Below are positions 41,101 to 49,051 of a stretch of 64,000 nucleotides of DNA, piece after piece. The notes below the pieces were generated by a model. The model saw only the letters and a program-made list of their open reading frames with translations, ran no database searches and had not been told where the DNA came from. The position numbers and the translations under genes were made by a program. This DNA is from Rotaria sp. Silwood1 (lineage: Eukaryota; Rotifera; Eurotatoria; Philodinida; Philodinidae): positions 1 to 64,000 of the forward strand of contig CAJNOP010000647.1 of the NCBI GenBank assembly GCA_905250075.1, written 5' to 3'. How positions within the stretch are numbered: the stretch's first letter is position 1; every line of letters starts with the position of its first letter.

Positions 41101-44100
41101 AACGCTCCAAAAAGTGGCTTTCTGGTTATAAAAGCTCTCTTTTATACAACAGTAACAAAGCTTAATAAAAAAAAAACAACTGCGATGCCTGTTATGTTAA
41201 AATGCGACATATATCGAAAATGTGATTCGAATTCTGTCTTCAGCGCATTTGTTCCTTTTTTTTGCACGAGAGAAAAATTAAATATTTTTTCGGCTTCATT
41301 CAAAAACGTGATACTTATTCTTGAAGTTCAAGGCAGTCAGATCTTGAATTACGGACAGACTACGACGCGTTTTATTAGAGTGGAATATTGGATTGCACGA
41401 TCAAAAAAGCAGAGACAGAGAAAACGCAAAAAACATATAAGACTCCAATTATATTATATTGATTTTCGACGATAATCAAATACAAAATTATCACATATGT
41501 CACAAGTTTCCTAAGAATAAAATGTCATAAGTAAAATTACCGCTTAACTGTCTTTTCTCTTTCGAAACTCTCTCATATTTGCACTGAAAATACGTTAATT
41601 TATCACTGAACTTGCCGGAACTCACATCGTCTTTTTTCAGTACACCAAGTTATAAATAGTTCAATGCTGATTCTTCTTCACCAAGACTTAATATTGCTTT
41701 AACATAACAATCGACATTTTCTTTTAAACTCGGAAGATATTATGAGTGAATTCGAAGTTGCTTGCCAAAAACTCTTTTAACTATATAATTATAAAATCTT
41801 TTCGATTATGAAAAATCAGATAAAAAGATTTATTCAACCTAAAGCTAAATAGATATTCCATCAATTAACCATTAAAGAATCAATTTTCATTATTTTTTTT
41901 TAATATTCAAATAGCAAATCAAAGGAAATACAATAACTAATCTTCGTAAATTAGCAAAACCTCCCGAAGCTATCATGATTGTACTTGATATGGCATTAAT
42001 ATTAATGAAACGACGTATTGATCCAATACGAATTGATTATAATCTTGATGAACCATTTTATGCACCATCAAAAACAGAAATTTTAAGACTTCTTAATTTT
42101 TCTGGATTATTATCAACATTATTAACAATACGTGAACTTAATGATGAAATCATTGAATTATTAGCACCATATACAGAGATTAAAGATCTATCTGAAAAAG
42201 CTCGAAAAGCTTATCAAGATTTAGCAACATTAAAAACATGGACAGGTGAATTAATTTTCCTTTTCTTTTTTTTTCTATACTAAATTTTTTCTTAAATTCT
42301 AAATTTATAGATAAGATACAATCTTATCATGCAATTAATAAAGAAGTTATTCCAATAAAAGTAGATATAATAATAAAATGATTTTTGATTTTAATCAATA
42401 TTTATATAGGATAAAGTACAAAAAGCAGAAAATTCACTTCGAAAAGCTTCAAGAAAATTAGCTAGAGCTGAACGAGAACTTGAAAGAACTGAAATTGGTT
42501 TAGCTAAATGTCAACATGATTTTGATGTAGCTATGAAAACAAAACAAGTATTTCTATTCTATTTTTAAATTAATAATATTAATTCTAATTTGAATTTTTT
42601 TTTTAGACATATCAATCAGATTATGATGCTTTACTTAAACGACGTGATGATGCAAATACATTAATATCAGGATTAACAGGTGAAAAAATTCGATGGAATG
42701 AACAAAATAAAGCATTTGAACAAAGTATTGAAAAGTAATTTCATACATAAATTTTTTTGTTTTTTTTCATATGAGTATATAAATTTATTCAATATTTTAG
42801 ATTAGTTGGAAATACTATACTTGTAACAGCTTTTCTATCATATTCTGGTCCATTTAATCAAGATTTTCGGCAACGTTTATTAAATGAATGGCAAAAACAA
42901 ATACAACAAAGAACTATTCCATTTTCGGATAATTTTGATATTATTGAACAATTAAATGATGAAGCAACAGTAAGATTTCTTTCTTTTTTTTTTTTAAATG
43001 ATAATTTATATATTTATCTATATAGATCGGTGAATGGAATTTACAAGGTTTACCAAATGATGATCTATCAATTCAAAATGGTATTATAGCAACATCAAAC
43101 TATCGCTATCCACTTCTAATTGATCCGTAATATATTTTCTATGAAATACTCTAGTAATCGGAGTTATAAGAACATCAATATTCTTTTTTTCTGAAAAAAT
43201 TTCAAATAGTAGTGTTTAAGTAGACAAGAAAGTTCTCTTTCAATATATATTTAGACATGTATTAGTACTCGTTCGACTGAATGATGATTTTCAATTCTCT
43301 AAAAATTTTGTTTTAGTATAGAATACATTTAATAGAGAATTCCATTGTCTATTCAAAACACAATTTGTATTTTTAAGATATAGTATAGAAAAAAAATCAT
43401 TAAAGAAAATATTGTTGTTCGTGTAATTGTAGTCACTTTTATATATTTCATTGATTTTTTTTAATAATAACTTTATTAGACAATTACAAGGAAAATCATG
43501 GATAAAAAATATGGAACGTGATAATGATATATTAATAACAACATTTAATTCAAAAATGTTTCGACAACAACTTGAAGATTCAATTTCACTTGGACGTCCA
43601 TTATTGATTGAAGATGTTGATGAAGAATTAGATCCAATTTTAGATCATATTTTAGAAAAAAACTATTTTAAAATAGGTCTTTCTCTACGAGTATGTTCTT
43701 TTTCTTTTTGTTTTCAATTGTTTTATCATACAAATAAACCATCTATAAATAAATCTTTAGGTTAAAGTTGGTGATCGTGAAGTGGTCTGTTTTAATAAAA
43801 AAACAAAAAAAAAAACTAAAATCATAGGAAATATTTTAGGATGTTAATCATACATTTCGTTTATATATAACAACAAAATTAGCTAATCCAACTTATTCTC
43901 CTGAAGTATGTGCACGAGTATCAATTATTGATTTTACTGTAACACAACGTGGATTAGAAGATCAATTACTTAGTCTTGTTATTGCTAATGAACGTGCTGT
44001 ATGTATTATTTAATAATAATAAACAAAGAAAATAGTAAAAAGATAAATTTTTGAAATATATTAGGAACTTGAACGTGAACGTGTTACATTAGCACGTGAA

Positions 44101-47100
44101 ACAACAAAAAATAAACGAATGTTAAAAGAACTTGAAGAAAATTTATTAATTAAATTAACAAGCATTGAAGTAAAACAAAAAAAGAATTAATTGTTTTAAA
44201 ATATTCGAAAATAATATTAATTTGAATTTTATTATTAGGGTTCAGTACTTGATGATCCATCTCTTGTTGAAGTACTTAATGCAAATAAAAGAATTGCTAT
44301 AGAAGTTAAAGAAAAAGTTTCTATTGCTGAAGATACAAAAATGAAAATTAGTGCAGCAAGAGAAGAATATCGACCTGTTGCTGTTCGAGGATCGATCATT
44401 TATTTTCTTATGTCAGAAATTACAGTATGTATTCAAATCTTTATATCGGACGTAATCGAAAGTTCTTACAATATTTGATTCTCTACAAACTTGTTTTATT
44501 TAAATGAACACAGAAAAAACTTTCTATGAGTTACAATCTGTGTCTAACATCATTTACTCAGCAGTGTTTTATCTAGGTTTCGTTTCCTGAGTGGGCGAAT
44601 CAAAATTTCGGGTGGGCGGCGCCCACCCAGTAGACTAATGGCTGCTGTATATTTTCGAGTGGGCCAATCAAAATTTCGGGTGGGCGGCGCCCACTCGGCC
44701 CACCCAGTAGATGAATGGCTGCTGTATATTTTCGAGTGGGCCAATCAAAATTTCGGGTGGGCGGCGCCCACTCGGCCCATCCAGTAGATGAATGGCTGCT
44801 GTATATTTTCGAGTGGGCCAATCAAAATTTCGGATGGGCGGCGCCCACTCGGCCCACCCAGTAGACGAATGGCTGCTGTATATTTTCGAATGTGCGGCGC
44901 CCACCCAGTAGATAAATCACTGTTACTCAATCACAAAATGCAATTTATAAAAAGTTTTTACTCTGTTATTGTAAATAAAGGTTCATAGAAGTGTGTAGAA
45001 AATTAAATCCTAAATCGTCTAGGTACATTTGTCTAAGAAAGAATGTCGAACAGATCTTTCCTACATTTTTTTTTATTAATGAAATTGATAATTTTTTTTC
45101 TATTTTAAGCTTGTTAATCATATGTATCAAATATCATTACAACAATTTCTTGGTCTTTTTCATGATTCAATGATAAAGTATTTGATTTATCTTTTTTTTT
45201 TTTTTTGTTCAAACTTTTAAATAATTTATTATTAAAGATCAAATAAAATTGCTGCAACACAAAAACGTATTCAAAATATAAATGATTATTTAACATATCG
45301 AACATGGTTTTATACAACACGTGGTTTATATGAAGAAGATCGACTTATGTTTACATTATTAATGGCATTAAGAATTGATTTACGTCGAGGAAAAATACGT
45401 TATGATGAATTTGAAGTATTAATTAAAGGTGGTGCTTCATTAGATTTAAATACATGTCCACCAAAATTATTTCGTTGGTTAAATGATTCATCTTGGCTTA
45501 ATTTACTTGAATTAAGTCGTTTGAAAGAATTTCATGATGTTATTGATCGAGTATATAAATAGATAAATAATCGAATAATTTCTATTGATAGATTTTTTTA
45601 TAGTTACAAAAGAATGAACGTGCATTTAAAGATTGGTTTGATAAAGAATCATCTGATTTATCATCATTACCTGAAACATATGAAAATTTAAATATTTTTC
45701 ATCGATTTTTATTTGCTCGTTGTATATCACCAGATCGAACAATATCAGAAGCACGATATTATATTCAAGATAGTCTTGGAATAAAATATTCTGAAATTCC
45801 TGTACTTAGTTTAGAATTAATATGGGAAGAAAGTGATTATAAAACATCATTACTTGGTTTATTATCATCAGGTGCTGATCCAACATCAAATATACAATCA
45901 TTAGCAAAAAAGAAAAATATTGATTTATTTATTGTATCTATGGGACAAGGACAAGAAATACTTGCTCGACGTTATCTTCAACAAACAATTACATTAGGAG
46001 GATGGCTTTTATTACAAAATGCACATTTAGGTTTAGATTATCTTGAAGAATTTCATGAAAGTAAATTTTTAATTTGTATTTTTCATATATAATATTAATG
46101 ATCTTTATTTAAGCTCTTATTGCAATAGATACATTCGATCCATCATTTCGTGTGTATGTATTATTATAAGAATCTTAATAAAAGTAAGAAAAATGTTTGT
46201 ATTTTTTTTTTGAAGTTGGTTAACAACTGAAACTCATTCACAATTTCCAATACAAATTCTTCAATCATCAATTAAATTTACTAATGAACCACCACAAGGT
46301 GTACGAGCTGGTCTCAAACGTACTTATGGTTTAATTAATCAAGATAAACTTGAATATATTGAAACAATTTATTGGCGTCCATTATTATATGCTACTTCAT
46401 TTCTTCATAGTATCATACAAGTATATACTATCCAAAAGAAGAAAAAAAATGATAAAATTTTTATTTTTTTAGGAACGTCGAAAATTTGGACCATTAGGAT
46501 GGAATATTCCATATGGTAAATAATTCTTACTAGGGAACCGCTTGAAGTGATTCACCACTTTTGAGCATATATTTTGGTCATATAGAGGGAACCTCTAGAC
46601 TAGAATAATCCTAAAAGGTTTCGGGCTCATAAGCCTCCACTACAGAGTTATAGCTATATTAATTTAATTTTAGCCTAGGACACAGTATGCACAAAAAAAG
46701 AGATCGATGATATTTCGATCTGAAATTTTGTCCACAGATAGGTCTACTCGTAACTAGAATGTCCTGAAAATTTCAGCTCAAAAGAATGTTTCTTTCACGA
46801 GATGTTGAATGTCAAGAAAACATGAGATTCTTGCATCTTTTATGAGATCCGTTCAGGACATTCTAATTACAAGTAGATCTATCCGCGTACAAAATTCCAG
46901 GTCGAAATATCATGAGTCTCTTTGTGTGTGCATACCATGCCATAGCCTAAAATCAAAGTAAAATGGCTATAACTCTGTAGTGGGGACCTATGGGCTCGAA
47001 TCCTTTAAGGATTATTCTAGTCTAGAGATCCCCTCTATATGTCCAAAATATGAGGCTCAAAAGCGGTGAATCACTTCGGGCGATTCCCTTGTTAGTTTTA

Positions 47101-49051
47101 TATTCAATTTTATTTTTAAATATATTTAATATACAGAATTTAATCAGACTGATTGGGAAGCATCTGTACAATATATTCAAAATCATTTAGATGATATGAA
47201 TCCAAACTTAGTATGAAAAATTTTTTCAAATACTTTTTTTTTTTTTCTAAAAACTTCTTATTATTATAGAATATATCATGGAAAGCTATTCGTTATATGA
47301 TATCAGAAATTCAATATGGTGGTAGAATAACAGATGATCGTGATCGTCGTTTAATGATTACTTATGCTAAAGTATTTGACTTGTCTTTTTTTTTTATTAT
47401 TATTAATCTATTTGAAATGTTTATAAATTTTTGTAATCATAGAAATGGTTTAATGATTTATTATTTTCATTAGATTTTAAATTTTATGATGGTTATTCAA
47501 TACCAAAAGTAAAACGTCTTGATGAATATATTGATTATATTGATAAATTTCCATTAATTGATCCACCACAAATATTTGGTCTTCATTCAAATGCTGATAT
47601 AACATATTCAACAAATCGAGCTAAATCTATGCTTGAAAAAATTGTTCATATACAACCAAAAGAAGCAAGTTCAAATATATCTGGTGGTGAAACACGAGAT
47701 AAAATTGTTTATAATCTTGCAAATGATATGTTAAATAAATTACCAAAAAATTTTATACAACATGAAGTATATTTATAGAAGAAAAATTTTTTAAATTTAT
47801 CAATTTTTTTGTTTGTATAGGTACGAGAGAAATTACGTAATATGGGCATATTGAATCCAATGATTATATTTTTACGTCAAGAAATTCATCGAATTGATCG
47901 TGTTATACGTACTGTACGAAATTCTTTAAATGATTTACAATTAGCTATTGATGGTATAATTATATTGAATGATGTAAGATGAAAATTTCTGACGAGAAAT
48001 AATTGAAAAAAGAAATTGATTATAGTCTCTACGTCAAATACTTGATTCAATCTATGATGGCCGTGTTCCAATTGATTGGGTTAATTTAATTTATTATTGA
48101 AATTCTAAATTGATTTTTATTCATTATCTGTTTTTTTTTTCTTAGACAAGATATTCATGGGAAAGCAGTACTCTTGGTTTTTGGTTTTCTGAACTACTTG
48201 ATCGATATACTCAATATAATAATTGGTTGAATTATGGTTCGTAAAAAAAAACATTATTTTTTTATTCTTATTTTTGTTTTGATGATAGGTCGACCTAAAT
48301 GCTTTTGGATGACGGGTTTCTTTAATCCCAACGGTAATAAATAATTTTTTTTATAAAACTATATAAACTTTCTATAGAAGAAAACCGCAAATATGAACAC
48401 TATTTGTAATTTAAAAAAAAATAGTTTTATTTAGACTACTCTTCGATTCTAGATTCAGATTGATATTTAATTCTTTTCCTTTATTTGATAGGTTTTCTTA
48501 CAGCTATGCGACAAGAAGTAACGCGAATGCATAAAGGATGGTCACTTGATACTGTAATAATTGATAATATTGTACTTCGTTCATATAAAGATGACATTCG
48601 AGAAGCACCAACTGAAGTAAACAATTTAAGAAAAACAAAAATCATTATTCAAAATGCCTCATTATTTTATCTTCTTTTTTAGGGTGTTTATGTTTATGGT
48701 CTTTATTTGGAAGGTGCTGGTTGGGATCGAAAAAATACTCGTTTACATGAATCACAAAATAAAGTTGTTTATGTTCAAATGCCAGTTATTCATATATTTG
48801 CTATAAATCCATCTGTAACAAATCAAAAAACTGGAATAATTACAAATAAAAAATTAAGATTAAATCAAATAACATTTCGAACAAAACAAAATGAACAAAT
48901 TTCAATTGCACCATATATTTATATGTGTCCAGTCTATAAAAAACCAATACGTACTGATCTTCATTTTATAACTATGCTTAAATTAGCATCAAATGATTTA
49001 TCTGAACATTGGATTTTACGTGGTGTTGCTTTACTTTGTGATATTAAATAA
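15469..49051 (+). CDS. Axonemal dynein heavy chain, outer-arm gamma type (DNAH5/DNAH8), 73 exons, one disrupting lesion
   Basis: This gene encodes the motor subunit of an outer dynein arm: an ATPase that slides axonemal microtubules in cilia. I read 73 exons totalling about 13.79 kb (about 4595 codons); DNAH5-type proteins have roughly 4600. Every exon-exon junction keeps phase with GT-AG introns, except a frame break near 32400. Domain order: tail (about residues 1-1500), linker (1500-1926), AAA1 (from 1926), partial AAA2, AAA3, AAA4, stalk with microtubule-binding domain (3121-3456), AAA5, AAA6 and C-terminal domain. The AAA1 segments [12 protein letters not shown] and [16 protein letters not shown], and the C-terminal [20 protein letters not shown], fit the DNAH5/DNAH8 subtype. 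The start is the ATG at 15469, heading an acidic N-terminus; the true start could lie further upstream. The part entries below list the exons. Confidence 0.96.
20956..21727. repeat. Large palindrome (fold-back element) in dynein intron
   Basis: The left arm starts GTTCCAAAATATAAGGC (20956) and the right arm ends GCCTTCTATTTTGGAAC (21727), an inverted repeat. The arms of about 320 bp pair nearly throughout; for example CTACCGCAAGGGGTA near 21258 pairs with its complement at 21410-21426. A spacer of about 130 bp lies between. No protein is encoded and no clear target duplication is seen. The transcribed intron could form a long hairpin. Confidence 0.85.
24053..24191. repeat. Short GC-richer palindrome with GACAGTTGC motifs in dynein intron
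   Basis: 139 bp bounded by GGGATCCGG and CCGGATCCC. Both arms contain two AGTTGC blocks and GCGGACACTTGCT or its complement, with an internal TAGGATCCTA. The base composition contrasts sharply with the AT-rich intron. Probably a small inverted-repeat element; target duplication not evident. A loosely related CGGACAGTTGC stretch occurs at about 40470-40505. Confidence 0.7.
25393..25560. mobile_element. hAT-like miniature inverted-repeat element (168 bp) in dynein intron
   Basis: Starts TAGTGGCGTAACCAGG and ends CCTAGTTACGCCACTA, an inverted repeat with one mismatch. It is flanked by GGTTCAAC (25385-25392) and GGGTCAAC (25561-25568), an 8-bp target duplication with one difference. No coding capacity. 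The interior is GC-richer than the surrounding intron. Confidence 0.85.
26572..30230 (+). CDS. Dynein heavy chain part 2: linker exons
   Basis: Exons: 26572-26696, 26747-27179, 29314-29417, 29495-29728, 29783-29846 and 29913-30230. They encode the linker that swings over the AAA ring to make the power stroke. Typical linker signatures are visible: VQNLWIYL split by an intron, then [41 protein letters not shown] and EILGQASDP. The intron 27180-29313 (2.1 kb) has grown through two inserted inverted-repeat elements. All phases close. Confidence 0.93.
27231..27917. mobile_element. Palindromic element flanked by TA (Tc1/mariner-like MITE) in dynein intron
   Basis: Starts CAGTGACTACCAAAATTGAT and ends ATCAATTTTGGTATTCACTG, an imperfect inverted repeat, with TA on both sides (27229-27230 and 27918-27919). 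The arms continue pairing for about 300 bp each, including the CGCCGACAAGAATTTGAGAA block and its complement, around a centre near 27560. No protein is encoded; the open frame inside is a by-product. TA flanks and the CAGTG start fit a Tc1/mariner-derived element. Confidence 0.85.
27976..28938. mobile_element. Inverted-repeat element CAGGGTGTCTCATAAG, flanked by TA, in dynein intron
   Basis: 963 bp, starting CAGGGTGTCTCATAAGT and ending ACTTATGAGACACCCTG, a perfect 17-bp inverted repeat, with TA at 27974-27975 and 28939-28940. The arms pair imperfectly for at least 150 bp more (for example the ATTTTTGATGATAATGAATAC block and its complement). The ends and TA flanks match mariner-type elements; there is no transposase, so it is non-autonomous. 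It lies only 58 bp from the previous element in the same intron. Confidence 0.85.
30294..32400 (+). CDS. Dynein heavy chain part 3: AAA1 ATPase exons
   Basis: Exons: 30294-30549, 30608-30636 (29 nt), 30704-30736 (33 nt), 31596-31749, 31818-32032, 32089-32219 and 32288 to about 32400. AAA1 is the main ATP hydrolysis site. The Walker A motif GPAGTGKT is complete but split by intron 30737-31595 between GPA and GTGKT. Walker B CFDEFNR is likewise split by the next intron. [15 protein letters not shown] and [17 protein letters not shown] follow, as in DNAH5/DNAH8. The last exon runs normally through [25 protein letters not shown] and then reaches the break described next. Confidence 0.93.
31069..31334. 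mobile_element. Inverted-repeat element with 9-bp duplication in the AAA1 P-loop intron
   Basis: 266 bp, starting TAGTGCCCAGCGTGACC and ending GGTCATGCCAAGCACTA; 13 of 17 end bases pair. It is flanked on both sides by GTCTAGAGT (31060-31068 and 31335-31343). A 9-bp duplication would fit a MULE-like family, but the superfamily is uncertain. It sits in the intron that splits the AAA1 Walker A motif. Confidence 0.75.
32401..33106 (+). CDS. Dynein heavy chain part 4: truncated AAA2 (Walker A missing)
   Basis: Pieces: 32401-32509, 32571-32953 and 33015-33106. From 32401 the frame reads [20 protein letters not shown], which in the family lies well inside AAA2. It abuts directly the end of the AAA1 sequence [10 protein letters not shown] with a frame change. 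The region that should lie between (end of AAA1, the AAA1-AAA2 connector and the AAA2 Walker A P-loop, about 140-150 residues by my recollection of DNAH5) is absent. Walker B ([20 protein letters not shown]) and the sensor region [15 protein letters not shown] remain. Either the gene is a defective copy or the assembly lost a few hundred bases here. Confidence 0.9.
33917..35378 (+). CDS. Dynein heavy chain part 5: AAA3 exons
   Basis: Exons 33917-34056 and 34379-35378; the second, exactly 1000 nt, is the largest in the gene. AAA3 is a regulatory nucleotide site. Walker A GEPGTAKT is encoded at 34528-34551 and Walker B FIDDINMP follows at about 34717. [41 protein letters not shown] and [13 protein letters not shown] are intact and diagnostic of axonemal heavy chains. 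The preceding intron 33107-33916 (810 bp) holds nothing I recognise. Confidence 0.95.
35609..35671. mobile_element. 63-bp micro inverted-repeat element with 8-bp target duplication
   Basis: Two 28-bp arms (35609-35636 and 35644-35671; 26 of 28 positions pair) around a 7-bp spacer. The element starts TAGGGGTCGACAAGC. It is flanked by identical GAAACAAT at 35601-35608 and 35672-35679. The TAGGGG end and 8-bp duplication fit a hAT-type element reduced to its terminal repeats. Confidence 0.85.
36399..38065 (+). CDS. Dynein heavy chain part 6: AAA4 exons
   Basis: Exons: 36399-36606, 36665-36706 (42 nt), 36759-36816, 36870-36900 (31 nt), 36951-37104, 37557-37789 and 37862-38065. Walker A GVGGSGKQ is complete at about 36762-36785, followed by [20 protein letters not shown] and [10 protein letters not shown]. 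The donor at 37790 (GTTTGT) was chosen because it restores the CTIDWF/HRWP reading. Four of the seven exons are 60 nt or close to it or shorter, a dense run of small exons over the nucleotide-binding core. Intron 35379-36398 upstream carries the 63-bp inverted-repeat element. Confidence 0.94.
38135..42734 (+). CDS. Dynein heavy chain part 7: stalk coiled coil and microtubule-binding domain
   Basis: Exons: 38135-38315 and 39112-39288 (first, outgoing coiled-coil strand), 41915-42245 (microtubule-binding domain), 42311-42360, 42410-42547 and 42607-42734 (return strand). The antiparallel coiled coil signals between the ring and the tubulin-binding tip. Heptad-rich Glu/Lys/Ala sequence is clear on both strands, and the tip keeps [20 protein letters not shown] and the TLKTWT end. 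The 2.6-kb intron 39289-41914 separates the outgoing coil from the tip and houses a cystatin-like gene on the other strand. Confidence 0.93.
39320..39328 (-). promoter_or_regulatory. Poly(A) signal of the cystatin-like gene
   Basis: On the minus strand an AATAAA followed by an A run lies about 45-50 bases after the stop at 39373, the usual distance for a short 3' UTR. Confidence 0.5.
39373..39714 (-). CDS. Secreted cystatin-like cysteine protease inhibitor, nested in dynein intron
   Basis: An intronless 113-residue protein, normal size for a type-2 cystatin. It has a signal peptide (hydrophobic residues about 3-16, likely cut near C18), the N-terminal GG (residues 23-24) that wedges into papain-like protease clefts, and the first hairpin motif QVVAG in [13 protein letters not shown]. 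Two cysteines near the C-terminus (C93 and C112) could form a disulfide. The usual second-loop PW is not evident, so inhibitory strength is uncertain. The gene is transcribed opposite to the dynein gene within its intron 39289-41914, with its own TATA box and poly(A) signal. It is therefore likely an independent, possibly highly expressed gene. Confidence 0.9.
   Translation of the reverse strand: MFKIFAVILGTMLVAVNCGLLPGGYSDHPELLHDSRVQALATYAAEYLAIKENIYLSHIKLTRVQTQVVAGMNYKLDFTAESISGGSGKLTTCQAIIYVRFDQTQKVTKVECH
39806..39818 (-). promoter_or_regulatory. TATA box of the cystatin-like gene
   Basis: On the minus strand the sequence reads GCTTATATAAAGC, a strong TATATAAA core, about 95 bases upstream of the ATG at 39714. 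That leaves room for a start site about 30 bases downstream and a short leader. Confidence 0.6.
39840..41914. other. Rest of the dynein stalk intron, no further gene
   Basis: Open frames up to about 109 codons (minus 40388-40717, plus 41185-41475) lack motifs, splice partners and coding-like composition. A GC-richer stretch at about 40430-40510 carries CGGACAGTTGC and GACAGTTGC, reminiscent of the palindrome at 24053-24191, and may be a remnant of the same family. Confidence 0.4.
42801..44424 (+). CDS. Dynein heavy chain part 8: AAA5 exons
   Basis: Exons: 42801-42969, 43026-43126, 43480-43690, 43761-43784 (24 nt), 43840-43998, 44065-44169 and 44239-44424. AAA5 is structural and does not bind ATP productively. 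Landmarks are [65 protein letters not shown] and [13 protein letters not shown]. The 24-nt micro-exon (VKVGDREV) is required for frame and matches the VKVGDKEV of the family, which supports it. Confidence 0.92.
44562..44922. mobile_element. hAT-like element carrying a 77-bp minisatellite, in dynein intron
   Basis: 361 bp with ends CAGTGTTTTATCTA and TAGATAAATCACTG (one mismatch), flanked by TTACTCAG (44554-44561) and TTACTCAA (44923-44930). The interior is a tandem array whose GGCTGCTGTATATTTTCGA block recurs at 44640, 44717, 44794 and 44871, an exact 77-bp period. Each unit includes the palindrome GTGGGCGGCGCCCAC or a close variant. Long minus-strand open frames across it arise because 77-bp periodicity cycles the frames, and are not genes. 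Confidence 0.85.
45110..49051 (+). CDS. Dynein heavy chain part 9: AAA6 and C-terminal domain
   Basis: Exons: 45110-45177, 45238-45550, 45604-46060, 46114-46153, 46216-46420, 46473-46515, 47137-47210, 47270-47371, 47443-47766, 47821-47973, 48026-48079, 48146-48236, 48289-48333, 48492-48616 and 48683-49051. Landmarks are [65 protein letters not shown] and [12 protein letters not shown]. The protein ends [10 protein letters not shown], the usual axonemal terminus. The last exon carries about 35 Lys/Asn/Gln/Thr-rich residues between FAINPS and YMCPVYKKP that I do not expect from vertebrate DNAH5. Confidence 0.95.
46532..47090. repeat. Large imperfect palindrome in dynein intron
   Basis: Left end AGGGAACCGCTTGAAGTGAT pairs with right end ATCACTTCGGGCGATTCCCT with few mismatches. 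The arms of about 240 bp continue through GATTCACCACTTTTGAGC and ACTACAGAGTTATAGC to a centre near 46810. No coding capacity and no clear target duplication. It fills most of intron 46516-47136. Confidence 0.8.

Noticed and set aside
44550-44930. Overlapping minus-strand open frames of 60-78 codons repeating the same peptide
   Set aside because: They follow the 77-bp minisatellite units, which lack in-frame stops by chance and cycle the frames; no gene context.
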